This document shows, piece after piece, positions 1-59,933 of a DNA stretch of 64,000 bases (the stretch's first letter is position 1; each line of letters starts with the position of its first letter). Source of the DNA: Siniperca chuatsi (lineage: Eukaryota > Chordata > Actinopteri > Centrarchiformes > Sinipercidae); NCBI RefSeq assembly GCF_020085105.1, contig NC_058043.1, positions 16,723,167-16,787,166 on the forward strand, in the 5' to 3' direction. A program made the translations under genes and the position numbers. Under the pieces are notes generated by a model. That model saw nothing but the letters and a program-made list of their open reading frames with translations, did not search any database and was not told the DNA's origin.

Positions 1-10749
<10,749 letters not shown>

Positions 10750-10839
10750 TCTGCGACCTCTTTGAGAGACATGAGAATCATAAAATATGATTTTTTTCCC
10801 CCATTGAACTGCTCTCATCAAATATTGTAGATCTTTATG

Positions 10840-10845
10840 AATAAA
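10840..10845 (+). other. Poly(A) signal AATAAA of the myosin gene
   Basis: A canonical AATAAA lies 91 bases after the TAA stop. It implies a short 3' UTR, as is common for sarcomeric myosin genes. Confidence 0.8.
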
Positions 10846-11426
10846 AAATCTGTTGCCAATCTGCTGCCTTAAAACATTTCTTTGCACAACAAAAACAAAA
10901 GTATTACCACTTCATGGCTCATGGAAGAGAAAAAAAAGTGCAGGTTGGGTTTCTTGATACACTTGAGGACTGAAAAACCCCCACTCCTTTGTAGTAAAAC
11001 AAACATTAGATAAGTATGTCATGGTATTGAGTTTGGGTGTCTTATTGCCCAGCCTGGGATCTGCATCTACAAATCTCACTGACTTAAACACAAGTTGCCA
11101 TCAGTAGCCATGTTTTGACAAAAAGCACATTCTTCGTTTTTCATGTTATTTGCTACATTTTAATTATTCAAAGGAAATGTTGTTAATGAGGGACAAACAG
11201 CATTGATGCCATTGTGCCTAAGCATTCGCATGGAAACAATTACAGTATGTACAGTAACTGCATTTCAGTCATGAGACAAAACCAACAGCAACAAGTTAAA
11301 TAAGCATCTGAGTTACCAAACTGCTGTGGAGCAAAAATCGCAGTAATTTCACTTGAATATGGATATGTATCCAAATGTTACTCATAATCATGAGGAAGGG
11401 ATCAGATCTGCAGTGAATGAGGCCTT

Positions 11427-11830
11427 AAGGGAAATGTTTGACATTTTGGGAAATATGCTTATTTGCACTCATGCTGAGAGTGAGAGGAGAAGATTGATAC
11501 CACTGCAGGGTTGTTTGTATGTATATATGTATATATGTTAAATATGAAGCTACAGCCAGCAGCCGGTTAGCTTAGCTTAGCGCAAAGACTGGAAGCAGGT
11601 GGAAACAGCTAGCCTGGCTCTGTCCAACGGAAACAAAATCCACCTACCAGCACCTCTAAAGCTCAATAATTAACACGTTAGATCTCAGTTGTTTAACTTG
11701 TATAAAAACCGAAGTGTACAAACGACACGTTGTTGTTTTATGGGGGTTCAATGCCTTTGCATGACTTTTTCTTGGCTGGGTGTAGTAACTTCCTGGAGGC
11801 ATGTCGTCGCCATGAGATTGGCAGTCAACC
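11427..11830 (+). repeat. Foldback dispersed element, copy 1
   Basis: The copy contains the family core CTAGCCTGGCTCTGTCC, a GGTTAGCTTAGCTTAGC block and an AAAATCCACCTACCAGC block that recur at 30535-30975, 35881-36808 and 40163-40569. The full element is near-palindromic; this copy keeps mainly one half and fades after about 11830. It codes for no protein. I recognise the sequence as a common percomorph repeat. Confidence 0.8.
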
Positions 11831-13934
11831 AGCGGAGACCCCAAACTCTCAGCAAGAACGCTGTAATTGAAACAGATAGATAACTACAGCTTTAAGTTGG
11901 GACAAATATTCTTGCTTTCATCTTTATAACACAACATTTTATGGTAATGAATTCAAAATAAACATCATCATTATCTGTCACATACCTGTACAGGGTTCCT
12001 CTCACCTTGACCACTGGGCGGGTCTACCTGTGATGAAGTGCTCAAAATTCAGCACACACTTTAACAACACAATCAGATTCTCATGTCACTAATCTGAACT
12101 GTAAGAGTCAATCATATATTCAAATTGGGAGTTAAGTGTAAAGATAAAGATGGAGTGTGTTTTGCTTATTGCATCACTGCTCTTCCAGACAGCAGAGAAG
12201 AAAAACAAGTTCCACAAATGAATTTCAGTTCCACTGAAACGACAGTCCAGTACTGAGTGCTTCCTCTTTGGGGAGCCATTTCATTAACAATGTGACAAAT
12301 GACAGCTGCCTTTCTCCCACCACTAAACTCGGTGCACCTGTTTGCTCATTAAGCTGTGGCACCAAACACAACTTTATACTGCCATGTTATTGTCTTACTG
12401 CACACACAGTTGGGTTTTTACAAGTATTTGTGTAGTTCAATTTTTGGTCCCTTTTGATTTTGAGTTCCATATAACGTAAGTATGGTATACTGCAGTAGTA
12501 TTTTTCTCTGAATAACTCAAAGAGGTTAAATTCTGCTCAGAGCCCCTCCCAAGTAAATGTATCCATGTTAGAGAAATATTGAATTCACATAAAGAAACCA
12601 GCTTTAACTCTCAGTACTGTTACCCTTGTCATTTTACATCACTGTATCTCAAGTATTTTATCATAAATAATTCCTAAAAAGGTTCAAAGCTATCAGTTGC
12701 CTCCAGTATTGTAGCAGTTATTAAAAGTGTAGAATTGACCATACTTTTGAAACTCACAACCTGCTGAATATTGTTTTAGTCTTGAAAAGAAATATGCTTT
12801 CTTACGTATAATGCAGAAACACTTAATCACAGTTTGCAAATTGCTAGACTATAGACTAAATAAGACAAATAAAAACTGGACACAACATCTGATGCTACAA
12901 TAAATTCTAGTTCTCCTCTTTGATAAATTGTAATTAAAAACAGTTTTACCCAAAAGAAAGTCATGACCTACATCAATTCTCTTCTCTCCTGAATGCTTCA
13001 TCTGTTCAGTGTCTCTGTTGTTCAGTTTATGAGAGACGAGCCTCTGAGGTCTGCTGGTTATAATACCTCACATGATGCATTAAAATGACAATAAGATTCA
13101 AGCTGCATTGCCAAACACTGATGGTCTGATTTCATAGCTAAATCAGACAGTGTATTTCTCTCTAAGCCACATAACAAGGCACTATGCCTGCTGGATAGAA
13201 GGTATCACCTAATCCAAACAAGACTACTGAGAACAGCTGGCCTGCAGGACTATTGGTGAATCAGAGGAGCCAAAACATCCCACAACCCCCGTCCAGAGCT
13301 TTTTGTGTCTGTGGAAGTGGCCAGCGACATATCGTCTTTCCTCTGAAGACCTCAGCTTACCGTTTGATATCTTTACTGACTGACATTATGAGCAAATGCA
13401 CATGACTAACCATGCAAGCTGCTTGACTTTTGGATTTCTTTTCTGGTCCTCACCAAGCCACCCCAAACTCATGATGTAATCCTCGACAGCTGACACAGAA
13501 ACACAGTCTCTCTGCATTAGATAATGGAAATGTACTGGAGTGATACGGTAGCTTCAATTCATTGTAAACCTATGGTAAAGTGCCAGGACATAGTTGACTT
13601 CCTGAGAATCTCACCTACTGTCAGTGGTGCCCCCAGAAATTTTTCATAGGGGTGGGCAGATGGGGCCACTTAAAATCTTGGAGTGGCACACCAAAACCCA
13701 AAGCCTTTAAACATTTAGAGAAACCTGAGGCAAAATGGAAATAACTTTTCTCACTCATCTGTCTTGTGGCTGAGGATTCCAGAGGGCAAAGGTCACTTTT
13801 GATCACATTAACACCACATTTCTTTTGCTACATAACCAAAAACATCCAACTTTTCATGTAAAATATCTGGAAATACAGCCATTTGTTAATCTGCCATGGA
13901 AGAACAAAGCAAAGAGCCACAACATCTTTTCATT

Positions 13935-14245
13935 TAGTGCTGAAATCAGTCGATAGAAACTTATTCCCCAACAATTTTGATAATCGATTAATCATTTATC
14001 AAACAAAAAATATTACAAACATTATCTGGTTCCGTAAGGATTTGCAGCGTCTCTGTTTTATATCACTGTAAACTGAATATCTTTGGGTTTTTCACTGTTA
14101 ATAGAAAAAAATAACAATGTGAAGACGTTACATTTGGCTGGGGGAACCTGTGATGGGCATTTTAAAAATGTTCTGGCATTTTATAGGCTAAACGATTAGT
14201 GGAAAAAAATTATTGAAAGATTAATAAATAATAAAAATAATCACT
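13935..14245 (-). repeat. Dispersed element with ATCGATTA ends, copy 1
   Basis: The copy has TGATAATCGATTAATC at one end, an internal segment resembling ATATCTTTGGGTTTT, and AGATTAATAAATAATAAAAA at the other end. The family recurs at 17870-18180, 31975-32320, 38340-39195, 46093-46328 and 54197-54712. Better copies start GGCTGCAAC and end CAGCTCT, so it looks like a short terminal-inverted-repeat element. It is old and degenerate. Confidence 0.65.
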
Positions 14246-14455
14246 TAGTATTAGAATAGAGAATATCTTTTGGAGAATAGAAACAATCTGTTTAATTTTT
14301 TAGTGCACTGCAGGAGTTAACTACCTATTTTATCTGTTTTTATTACCTGCAGACAAAACTAGTTACTATGTACTTTTCTCTTACTATAAAATATCCCCCC
14401 CAGATTGGACTGAAGACCCTTGTAATGTATTAAATGTTATGTTGATGTGAGAATG

Positions 14456-14564
14456 TGTGAAATCATGTGTGCAGGGCCGGTTTAAATACAAACATGATTG
14501 CTCTAGAAAGTGTGAAATCATGTGTGCAGGGCCGGTTTAAATACAAACATGATTGCTCTAGAAA
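14456..14564. repeat. 55-bp perfect tandem duplication
   Basis: The unit starts TGTGAAATCATGTGTGCAGG and occurs at 14456-14510 and again directly at 14511-14564, with no difference over 54 bases. Such identity in otherwise eroded DNA points to a recent slippage duplication, or to an assembly artefact. Confidence 0.95.
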
Positions 14565-16532
14565 ATAAAAGATCAGTGAGGAACAATAACAATTCAGAGC
14601 TGAAGTGAAAAATATCAATAGCATTTAATCACCAAAGATATAAACATCTAAATATCCATTTTGTAATGTGACTGACAAAATCTTTACAAAGTTAGCCTTA
14701 ATGTTTTGCTGACTGCTTCACATCGTCTGTACAAAAATGAGGTGGCATTGGAGACTGGCACAAAGAGAGAGGAAACTGTCCCGAGTAAACGACAATGTCA
14801 GCAAAATGAAAAGCAAAGTTACAGCAAAAACATCGACATTCTTATCTTTTGATACTCAGTAAATAAAAAGGACAAACATACAGTATATATGTTTTCTTTG
14901 TCTGTTTTGCAATTTTCTTGTAAACTGCTTAGTGTGCCCACGCAAGCTTCAAACACATTCAATTCCTTTCTGTTCAGTACAAATATTGTTCACAATACCC
15001 AAATAAATAAACAAATAAAAAAATACATAATCAAATTAAATAAGCAACACAAATCTATTTCATAAACAAAGTTAATTAATAAAGGGGTGTCCCCACACAT
15101 GCCACAGCCTTGTTTGTTTTGTTATACAGCCTTTAAATGCATAAGTCGTTTCCAGCGTTTTTATGTTACTTTTTTCCTAAATAAATGACAAAAGTTTAAT
15201 CAGGCAGTATGTTGCTCATAACTCTAAATGTCTCTGTGCTTTTACTTGCTGCAAAACACTTAAATAAATTGCAAACACTGACAGTTATTGTAGGCTTCAC
15301 TGAAGTCAAACTTTCAGCTTCGTTCGTTTACACACAGCAAAGAGCTCTGAGGCCTCAGAGGGCGCCCTTGCTACTCCCCACAGTGCTGGAGAGCTGGGTG
15401 TGGACAGGAATGTAAATAAATATCCATCAGACTATGTACACAAATCTGTTCAAAATATCATGCAAATAAATACCGGTAATTTAAAACGGAACTACAACAC
15501 TGACCTCAACAGTAGTAATATATTGTAGGCTATAAAGAGTCTTTCCTTCATTGTCTTTCCTTCAATGTACAACAGTTGTTTGAATAAAGCAATACGACCT
15601 AAATACTGCAGGTCTCAGAGTAAAAGCTGTTTTTTTTCCCCCGTTTTTTTTTTTTAAAGCAGTGTTTTTGCTGAGGTCTCCAAACAGTGTTGAGCTTTAA
15701 TCTGCTTCTCCAAGTCACCCACCATGCTCAGGTAGCTACAGCAGAGAGATGCACAACAGTAGGTTTACTTACTGTACATAAACTTTCGCTCATTTCAGTC
15801 AGTCCTAATGGAAAAGTACATGTTTCCGACAGCCTTCAAATATAGAATATACAGTGTGCAGAGGGGATAAAGTAAAATCTATGAAAATGGACAGTGTCTG
15901 TGCTTTGATTCGAGGCTGAACCACAGTGTAGAGATAAACGACACGTAGCAGACGGGCAGCAGGGTTCGTTCTCGTCATTTTCACGAACATCTCTCCGTGA
16001 GAAGGCAGGAGGGGAGGCCAGCTGCTCGACACACCTCTGTTGTGCTCTTTCACAACTGTGCTGTGCTCCTTTATAAGGTTTCATAAGTTCATGAAGAGCA
16101 TTTTCGTTCCCTGACCGAGAAGTCCATTTAGAGTTGAACCATTGCAACCCTTTAAATTCGAGTGTGTCTTTCACACGGCCTGCAGGATGAACGTCCCCAC
16201 GTCTAAGATTCAAATGTTCCTGCCATCCAAAATGAGTGCAACAAAGGCACTGCAGGGTGGAACACCAGGCAGACGGAGAAAAACAGCATTTTACAAACGT
16301 TTTTTCAAAAAAGCTTTTTAAAAATATCCCCCATTAACGCTTTAACCGGATAAAATGATAACACAAAAAGACACCAGGGGCTGATGAATCACTGTGAGAA
16401 AATGTTTTTGGGATTTTATCATGCATAACTTTTAAAGAATAAGACAGTGATACATTGTTAGGTTACAAAGACTCTACCACTGTTCAGTCTTCTTCACTAG
16501 AATTCATTTTAAAGGTTATATTGATAACATTG

Positions 16533-17849
16533 ATAAAGCTTTGTACTTGTAAGGCACACAGGTCATACACTTTATTTCAAGTGAGCAGGGTGTTCAGCAG
16601 CCTTACAGGCTGTTTTCACCAAACTTATGTAGACAAATATAAAAAAAACAAAAAACATCCACTGAGCTTTTAGAAAGGTGCGGAATAAAAGTATCACTTT
16701 TCTTTAAAAAAATTATTATGATTGTGAATTAATCATTTTAAACTTTTTGAAGGGTCCAAAATGAATGTTTTATCTGTGTGAGATGTCTGACGTTTGGTTC
16801 CTGCTTCTAACAAGGCTTGTGAGCCAATACTATAACGACGTTGGTATCACGTGGTATAAAATTTCATAAAATTACAAATCTGCATATTCAAACAAAATAA
16901 ACTACCGACAGGCATAGTCCTTACAGCCTTAACTAATGCATTGTCACCGGGTCAAGTCAATTTGTCAAAATTAGAAAAATAACAGCGGTGAACATAACGC
17001 TAACACTAACGCTAGCTAACTTTTACTGTAGCTGTCTATCTAATGTCGAGCATTGTGGGTTTTAATAGCATCCCTACAACGTACTGTACTCTTTGATTGG
17101 ATTAAAATGTAAATATTTACCTAATGTCTTATAGTGTAAGGATGATTGAAATTTCATTTTACGGTAATGTTGCAATATAGAGCCCCTGTAACTATTAAAT
17201 AATGGGGAAAAGGGTTAGTTAGCCATATCCCTAAGATTACCATAGATAACGTTACATGAAACACCACCGTGTTTAGTAACCTAAATCTATAGCTAATGTT
17301 TAGTTATATGTTGCAAAATTAATTTATTACTCTATCACGAAAGATTCATCACTTGATAGACTGAGTCTGAGTCTCACTCCACTCGTCCATGAAATATGCA
17401 GGTTGTGCAACAAACTGGCAACCACTAGAGTGGAAGCGGGGAGGGGGAGTATGCCATCTAGTGGCTGGATGTTATCAATGTTATTAATAGCACCTTTAAT
17501 TAAAGGCCCCCTCGAGTCCAAAAGTGTCCAGCAGCTAAACTTTTGAACTAAACAATATGAGATAGAAGAAGTTGATTTTTAATAAGGTTTTTTTTTTTTT
17601 TGTGGAAAAACCACATCAGACACAAATTATTATTCTAAGCAGAGTATTTTCATGTCTGAAGGGGATCTTTAATACAGCACAATAATATACACATTTAATG
17701 TGTTTTAACATCACACATGCTGTGGCCTTGTTTTTCAAATGAAGCAATAGATGGCAAGTTTGGTGAAAACAGCCTGTAAGGCTACTGAACACCCTGCTCA
17801 CTTGAAATAAAGTGTATGACCTGTGTGCCCTACAAGTACAAAGCTTTAT
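16533..17849. repeat. 94-bp inverted repeat pair, arms 16533-16626 and 17756-17849
   Basis: The reverse complement of 17756-17849 matches 16533-16626 with two differences that I can see. Each arm contains a TTTATTTCAAGTGAGCAGGG block and an ACAGGCTGTTTTCACC block. The arms are separated by about 1.1 kb that codes for nothing I recognise. They could be long terminal inverted repeats of one element or two copies of a short element in opposite orientation. Confidence 0.9.
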
Positions 17850-17869
17850 ACATAAAATATACGTTACAG

Positions 17870-18180
17870 CTTAAAAGATTAGTCAATTAGTTGAATAGTT
17901 CAGAAAATTAATTGGCAACTATTTTGATAGTTTTTTTGATAGTCAATTAACCGTTTCAGTCATTTTTCAAGCTAAAATACCAAACAGTTGCATGTTTAAG
18001 CTTGTGCAGTGTGAGGATTTGATGATTTTATCTGTTTCTCTTCTCTTTAAACTGACTATATCTGGATTTGGACAAATCTTCTAAAGATGTCAGCTTGGGC
18101 ACTGGGAAACTGTGAAGGGCATTTTTGTTGATATTTTATAATCAAAACAACAATTGCTGATTAATAGAGAAAACAATGGG
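17870..18180 (-). repeat. Dispersed element with ATTAGTCAATTAG ends, copy 2
   Basis: This is an eroded copy of the family at 13935-14245. It shares the order of a TTAGTCAATTAGTTGAATAG end, an internal GACTATATCTGGATTTGG-type block, a GGGCATTTTTGTTGATATTT block and a terminal CTGATTAATAGA. Confidence 0.6.
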
Positions 18181-19836
18181 CAGAATAATGAAAATATATG
18201 TTGCAATATATGTTGTGTGTATTATTTCTTTGTTATGGGGTTAATATTAAACCTGTATGCTTGTTTCCACATCAAATCATACAGAACAAAAAGAGTTTTA
18301 AACCTGAAATAAATTAAATAAATTGTTTTTTTGTCCAAAACTTGCCAAACTGCCCATACATACAATATTGGACAGACATTTCATTTTGACAAAATTGCTA
18401 AAAGTCTTACAGCTTCGTAATTTTGTGGAAAGTTGAATCAGATGTCACTGTCATGACGAGGTTTGCATGGTAAAATGAAAACATTCTGCCACAGTCAATC
18501 ATCACTTTCAATGAGACATCAGGGGAATCTCAACAGAGGGTCAAAAAGCATCACATACTGATAACACAGAAAGCTGTTCAGAAGCTACATTCCCCATATA
18601 GAAGCATACATAAGTGCATAAATTCATATTTGACAAATAGTGGCGATACAAGATACAAAAAAAAGGGACAGAGCGCTTCCCTTCAATCAAACAACTGATG
18701 TAATACGTTTAAAAACATGTCGGCCACACACTGACGTCTGCGCTTGTTTTGTGCTATAAGACTACGTAGATAACACAGCATGTAAATGACTTAAAATGGT
18801 CATAATTACTGCTAAAATAAAGCATCCGATTATCACAGCAGTATTGCACTAAACCATGCAGTGGTTTTTGGAGGATTCACTACTACATTATTGTAACAAA
18901 ATCACTGTTGACATTTGATAATTTTGGTCTGTTTTTGTCTGATTTTACACCCTTTATCAATTATTATCACCTGGAAGCACAAGATCATACCGAGTCTCTG
19001 TGGGAGCATTTCAGCAAAACAAACCTTGACTTAAACAATCCAATGAAACTACATGGACACTTCATCACTGATATGTTATGAAAAGTCACCAAATCTTGCT
19101 GGAGGTCTAACACTGGTATTTCTCATCTTACTGGCTTTTCTCATCTGTTGTCTTATAAGTCAAAGTGCTCTAAGAAAATATTTTTTTGGGGGGAGATACT
19201 TTTCATCTAAATTCTGTCTGAAATCTGGTTAGATTTAACGATTTAAGAGACAGGGCGTACTTGAGACGACAGAGGTAAGTCATTCTGGGTCGTTGTTATG
19301 TATGATACAATTTATAGTACTGAAACTGTCTTGGCAAAGGTCGGAGGTGGATTGAAAGACACTGAAGTGAATGTGAGGTTAAGGCCCGGATCTACTATCA
19401 TGTAAAAACTGCTGTAGGTGCAGGAGTTCCTTTATGTGCAAAGACATTTACTAGGATCAGACATGCAAATAAAACCTGGCGAAGATAATTCATTTTGAAT
19501 TTCACAAAATCAACAAAAGCAGACGTTGCCAGAAGCAGCAGCGTCTGAGCAAACTACAGGAGGGAGTCTTATCTTATCTATTTATTTACATTTTCATTCA
19601 GTTGTGTAAATGCCTTGGATAGCTTTACCCAGCAGTTGTAGGGAAACTGTAAATCCATAGAAACAGTTAACCGTTGAGGTGGGCCTCATCTAATGAGCCA
19701 CAGTGACAATGAAAGATCTAAAAACTCAGAAAACTGTCTCTACAAAGTTGTTGTATCACTAAGCTGTGTTCAGCCCGTTACGGAGCTCCACTGAATAACA
19801 CCCTGGGCATGTGGTGGCTAGTGCAGCGTTGTATTT

Positions 19837-20366
19837 TCAGTGATGGAAAGTAACTAAGTACATTTACTCAAGCACTGTAGTTGGGTACAGTGTTGAGGTT
19901 GCTTGTACTTTACTTAAGTAATTCCATTTTATGCTACTTAAAGGTTCCCTGTGGAGTTTCTGACCACTAGTAGTGCTATGGAGCAGTGTTTTTGTAAGTG
20001 GGTCCCCGTTTTGGTGCCAATGGTTTCACACTATTCCACTGATCTACAGGTGGCAGTGAGGCGCCAAGAAATGCTGCAATACGCCAGATATGCTGAGTTT
20101 TTAAAATGATTGTTATAGATAAAACTACCCAACAGTATACAAAGTAGGGAAAATTAGCTCCATCTTGACGAGCTATAACATTAAAATGCTGCCTACATGT
20201 TATTACATCAGTAATAATAATCTGATAATATAATGCATGATACGGAGAGATAACACCGATAGGGTCCATTCTGCTGTCAAATGAGTATTTTTACTTCTCT
20301 ACTTTAACTTATGTAAAATCTTGAATACATGACTTTTACTTGTAGAATACTTCCTTCCACCATGGT
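19837..20366. repeat. GTAACTAAGTACATTTAC repeat, interrupted by a second element
   Basis: The left part (19837-19940) reads GGAAAGTAACTAAGTACATT and the right part (20283-20366) reads GACTTTTACTTGTAGAATAC then TTCCTTCCACCATGG. Together they form a well-known percomorph repeat with inverted ends. Between them (about 19941-20282) sits an unrelated segment beginning AAAGGTTCCCTGTGGAG, which looks like a nested insertion. Confidence 0.65.
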
Positions 20367-20833
20367 GTATTTACCACAAAGCAAATAAACTGAGTTTTTA
20401 GATCTTTTATAATTTCACCACCACAATCCAACCTAAAATTATGATTGACATCTGTTCCAGCTGGGTGATTATTTATTGGCCCGTTAAAAGTACATTTCAG
20501 CTGCCTCCCTGATGTCTTGGTGATTGTTTACATGGCTGAGCCTGTGTGCAAAAATGCTAAACATGCTTGTTCTAGTTTAAATAGCATGCACACTCAACAC
20601 ATCCTTTTCCTATATTTTGCACTCAAGCCCTGAAACACCAACAAATGCATAAGCAGTAAGGCAAGAAACACTAAGAGCTGATCCACGTTTTTTTTCCACG
20701 AAGCACAAATGCGCTTTGGGCCATTTGTAGATCAAAAACGAAGAATTTTACAGTTGCTGTTGGATCTGACCTTCAGTAGATCCGAGCCTAAACCCAAAGA
20801 GATGAAAGATGTCAGTTAGAGTGTTTGCACGTG

Positions 20834-56555
<35,722 letters not shown>

Positions 56556-56960
56556 TTTCCATTAACAATTCTCGTCACGGGGTTTCTGTGCGTGAATGAA
56601 GCGCTCCGGACTGTCTCCGGGGGCATATAGCTAGCTAGTGTGAACGTCCGGCTCAGTTTCCTGACGAGTTCATGTCGGTTTGTGTTGTCAAGTGGACGCG
56701 GAGGAGGCAGGCATTGGCCGTGGAGGCATCGCGGACGGTGGGAGATGCACTAATGCAGCTGCCAAGACACTGCAGTCTCTCCTCCTGCTCCCACATACAC
56801 CACCACCACCACCACCACCACCACACAGGCCGGCGCGTCCACGACGGCTCTCTCTCTCTCATCAGCAGCAACAGCAGCAGCCAGTGGAGCCAGGCGCGTT
56901 CACGCTCACCAGGCAACCTATGCAGGCAACAGAGGAGCAGTAGAAGAATCTAGTTTGGCT
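56556..56960 (-). promoter_or_regulatory. cacna2d2: Probable 5' UTR and promoter region of cacna2d2
   Basis: This block directly upstream of the cacna2d2 ATG is rich in G+C and CpG (for example GGCCGGCGCGTCCACGACGG), unlike the AT-rich surroundings, and carries a (CAC)n run at 56798-56825 and CAGCAGCAACAGCAGCAG. CpG-rich starts are usual for broadly expressed or neuronal genes. The transcription start is not visible. An ATG at 56562-56560, seven bases before the main ATG, opens an overlapping out-of-frame ORF. Confidence 0.5.
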
Positions 56961-59892
56961 TTATTTATCTCTGCAGAGCCACGTGGGATTTGTCATCGGC
57001 ATAAATTTAGTTTATATACAAGACTGACCGTTGCTCCTCTGTATCGGGTACTGTTCAACACTAAAAGATCCACTTCAATACAAATTACAGATTATATACA
57101 AAATTAAAATACATATGTGCTTTAACATGTACATATCATCCATCACGGTCATATATAAATCCTGCGTATATACTGTATGTAGACATATATATGTGCATCT
57201 TTGTTCAGCTTGCTGTCCTTGGTTTTAGCTGTATGTGTATTTCTTTCTATCTTCCTATAAATTGTTCTTAAAACAGGAGTCAGATTTGTTGTATGTGTGC
57301 ACATACTTGGCCAATAAAGCTGATTCTGAACTGCTGTTTCACTCCCCCCCAAAGCTGCATTACACACTGGGCCCTCAACCCCAGGGGCCCCAGATGTCAA
57401 ATGTTCAGTACAAGTCACCTGGTTTTGGTAATTTAATTAATATAGTTACTAGTTTCCAGATTAAGATTGTAGCCTACATAAAACAAAATCATATGATAAA
57501 ATACAAAGCTTTGTTAAAGATTAAACTAGTGATGTCAAAGCTTTTTAGCTTGTGAACCTTTATATATATATAAAAAGCTTGGTCTAGTCGGGGCCTCTTG
57601 ACCCTTTTCAGATGTTTACAGTATGAGCATGGATGGGTTACTGAAAGGGCCTACCTAGGCCAGAGCCTCTGCTTGAAGTGACTGTCAACATTTCTTCTTA
57701 ACATTTTGAGTATCTACCAATCAAATCCAATCCAATATATGTTTTTGTATATTTTTTCATTCATATTACAGCTGTGCAAAATACTGAGAGTACAGTCAGA
57801 TGTAATTAAAATACAGTATGAGTAGTAAAGCAATTTAAATCAGTTTGACAGCAGAATAGTTGTGCTTTAAGAAAATATAACGTGCATTTCAGGTTTTTAT
57901 GATGTTTTAATATTTTGTATTGTGTGCTGCAGTATTTTGTTTAATTTCTGTGCAGAGGAGTGTCAGTGTGGATCTGTGGTTGCGGGAAGCTTTGGATAGC
58001 AGTCAGACAGCCTTTCTTCATCTCCACTGAGAACGAAATACATTCAGGTTCACTTGAACCAACAGCAGCAGTTAAGAGTCTTGCAAACTGACAGAGAAGC
58101 AACACGACTACAAGCGATGCGGCCGTCCATGGATGCAACTGAAAGTGCAATGGGGCTCTTGACTGCAACAAAATGAGAAACCTGTTTAATTATTTACAAG
58201 GCTGGATTACCAACTCGGCAAAGTGAGCCCCGAAACTGACAAAATGTAGTAAAAGCTTACCAGACAAGTCAAAAATATAACTGAATATACCAATAAATAA
58301 TATTGCTAGTTAAATAATTAAAAGTGTAAAATGAAATATAAAGCTTTATACTTTCCCTTTAAACTCCAATCATTTGGTTTTTTCTTTTTTTTCTTTACCA
58401 CCAATAAGTAAATTAAAGCAGAATTTATTTTACTCTTCTATTTACACCTACAAGAGCCCCAAAAGTCTCACGTTCACTATCTAATTTGATTAATTGTAAT
58501 TTGCACTACTAAAATATAATTGCAATAACATCTCATACTACACACTAATTCCAAGCAGGGTTTGAGTATATTGTGAAAACGTAACAAAATATACTCAAAC
58601 CGGATAGGATGCATACTAGATACAGTGAATTTTTGAGTGTGCTGTCCATATACTAATATACCTGTCCCATAATAAGCTAGTCGCAGTTTTATTGACGTCA
58701 TACATATTCATCATTTCCTCTTTGCATACAATAGTTAAGTATGTTGATTTGTTTGTATACTAACTGTTAAACAGAATAACATGATGATTAGTGATAGATA
58801 ATATATAGAAGTAGTATTATGGATTTGGGACACTGTATAGGCCTTTTTTCAGTGCAGACATTTTGACTTGTCATAGCTGTAAAAACACAGGTGTAACTTC
58901 TAACATTAATGATGCCTCTTCTTCATTTAGGTGTCCCATTAAGCCAGAGAACCAGCATGCACAACACCAAGACCATGGAACTGGGACACCTACAATTGAA
59001 TGTAGTCACTGTCATGCTGTGACATGTCAAAACGTCTGCTGTAAAAAATCTGCTATGTACAGTTGTGCTGTGGGCATTGCACTAAATGGAAACTTGGAGG
59101 CGACAGGTACATAGACAGGGGCCCAACAGCAAATTTTTCCCCCTGAGGTTCCCTAACAGGTTGATTCCACCATGCGCTCCCCAGAGATGAGCACGTAAAG
59201 CACTACATTATGGAGCCCCACATGTGAAAATTAGGCTATTTTATTTAAGGTGAAAAGTATGAGTGAATACATAAGTGCATGTACAGTATGTTACATTTCA
59301 GTCCAGTATGAAGTGTGTATGAATCTGTTATCCTGCATCTGGCCTAAATATAGGATGGGATGTGCACACAACTACCTTTTTGCATTATTACATATAAATA
59401 CATAATAGATTGTGTTGAATAATTTAAGGAGGTTTAAGAATTTAGGGAGATCGACTGTAAAACAGAAAAATAAATAAACAGTAAAGTCAAATCGGTTTTA
59501 TCTATAGAGCCCAAAGTCACAAATTTGCCTCAAAAGAACACAACCAACTGATAAATAACATTTTATAAAAATATCATATAGATATTATATTTCTTTCTTT
59601 ACTTTCTATCACTTAAAAATACATTTATTTTGCTCTTTCATTTAGCTTTTACTAGGTCTTTTTATTTTTTCACCTCCTCACTTTTCCTAGCATGCATTTG
59701 ATCAATAGACCTTTCTCACGGCAGACATTTTGACACCATTTAGGTGTGACAGAGCCTCGGCGCTGCCGTTGTGCAGCTTGGCTTTAAACCTAAATGGAAC
59801 AGAGGCATTGTGAATGTTATTCCTCACACATGTGTGAAAAAAGTCAGTTATCTATTTCCCATTTTGCCTACACATTATTATACTATGATATA

Positions 59893-59933
<41 letters not shown>

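Larger units (their letters stand above)
10850..20833. other. Intergenic DNA between myosin and cacna2d2, repeats only
   Basis: I find no coding exon, tRNA or rRNA here. Open frames are short, lack splice support and do not resemble known proteins. Dispersed repeats and a tandem duplication are listed separately; a further repeat-like stretch is near 13621-13700. The right part must hold the cacna2d2 3' UTR, since that gene ends at 20834 on the minus strand. The nearest minus-strand AATAAA is at 20472-20477, about 360 bases after the stop, with another at 19581-19586. Which one is used cannot be told from sequence. Confidence 0.6.

Noticed and set aside
56653..56953. Open frames with poly-Trp, poly-His or poly-Pro
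   Set aside because: They are products of the (CAC)n run read in different frames in the promoter region.
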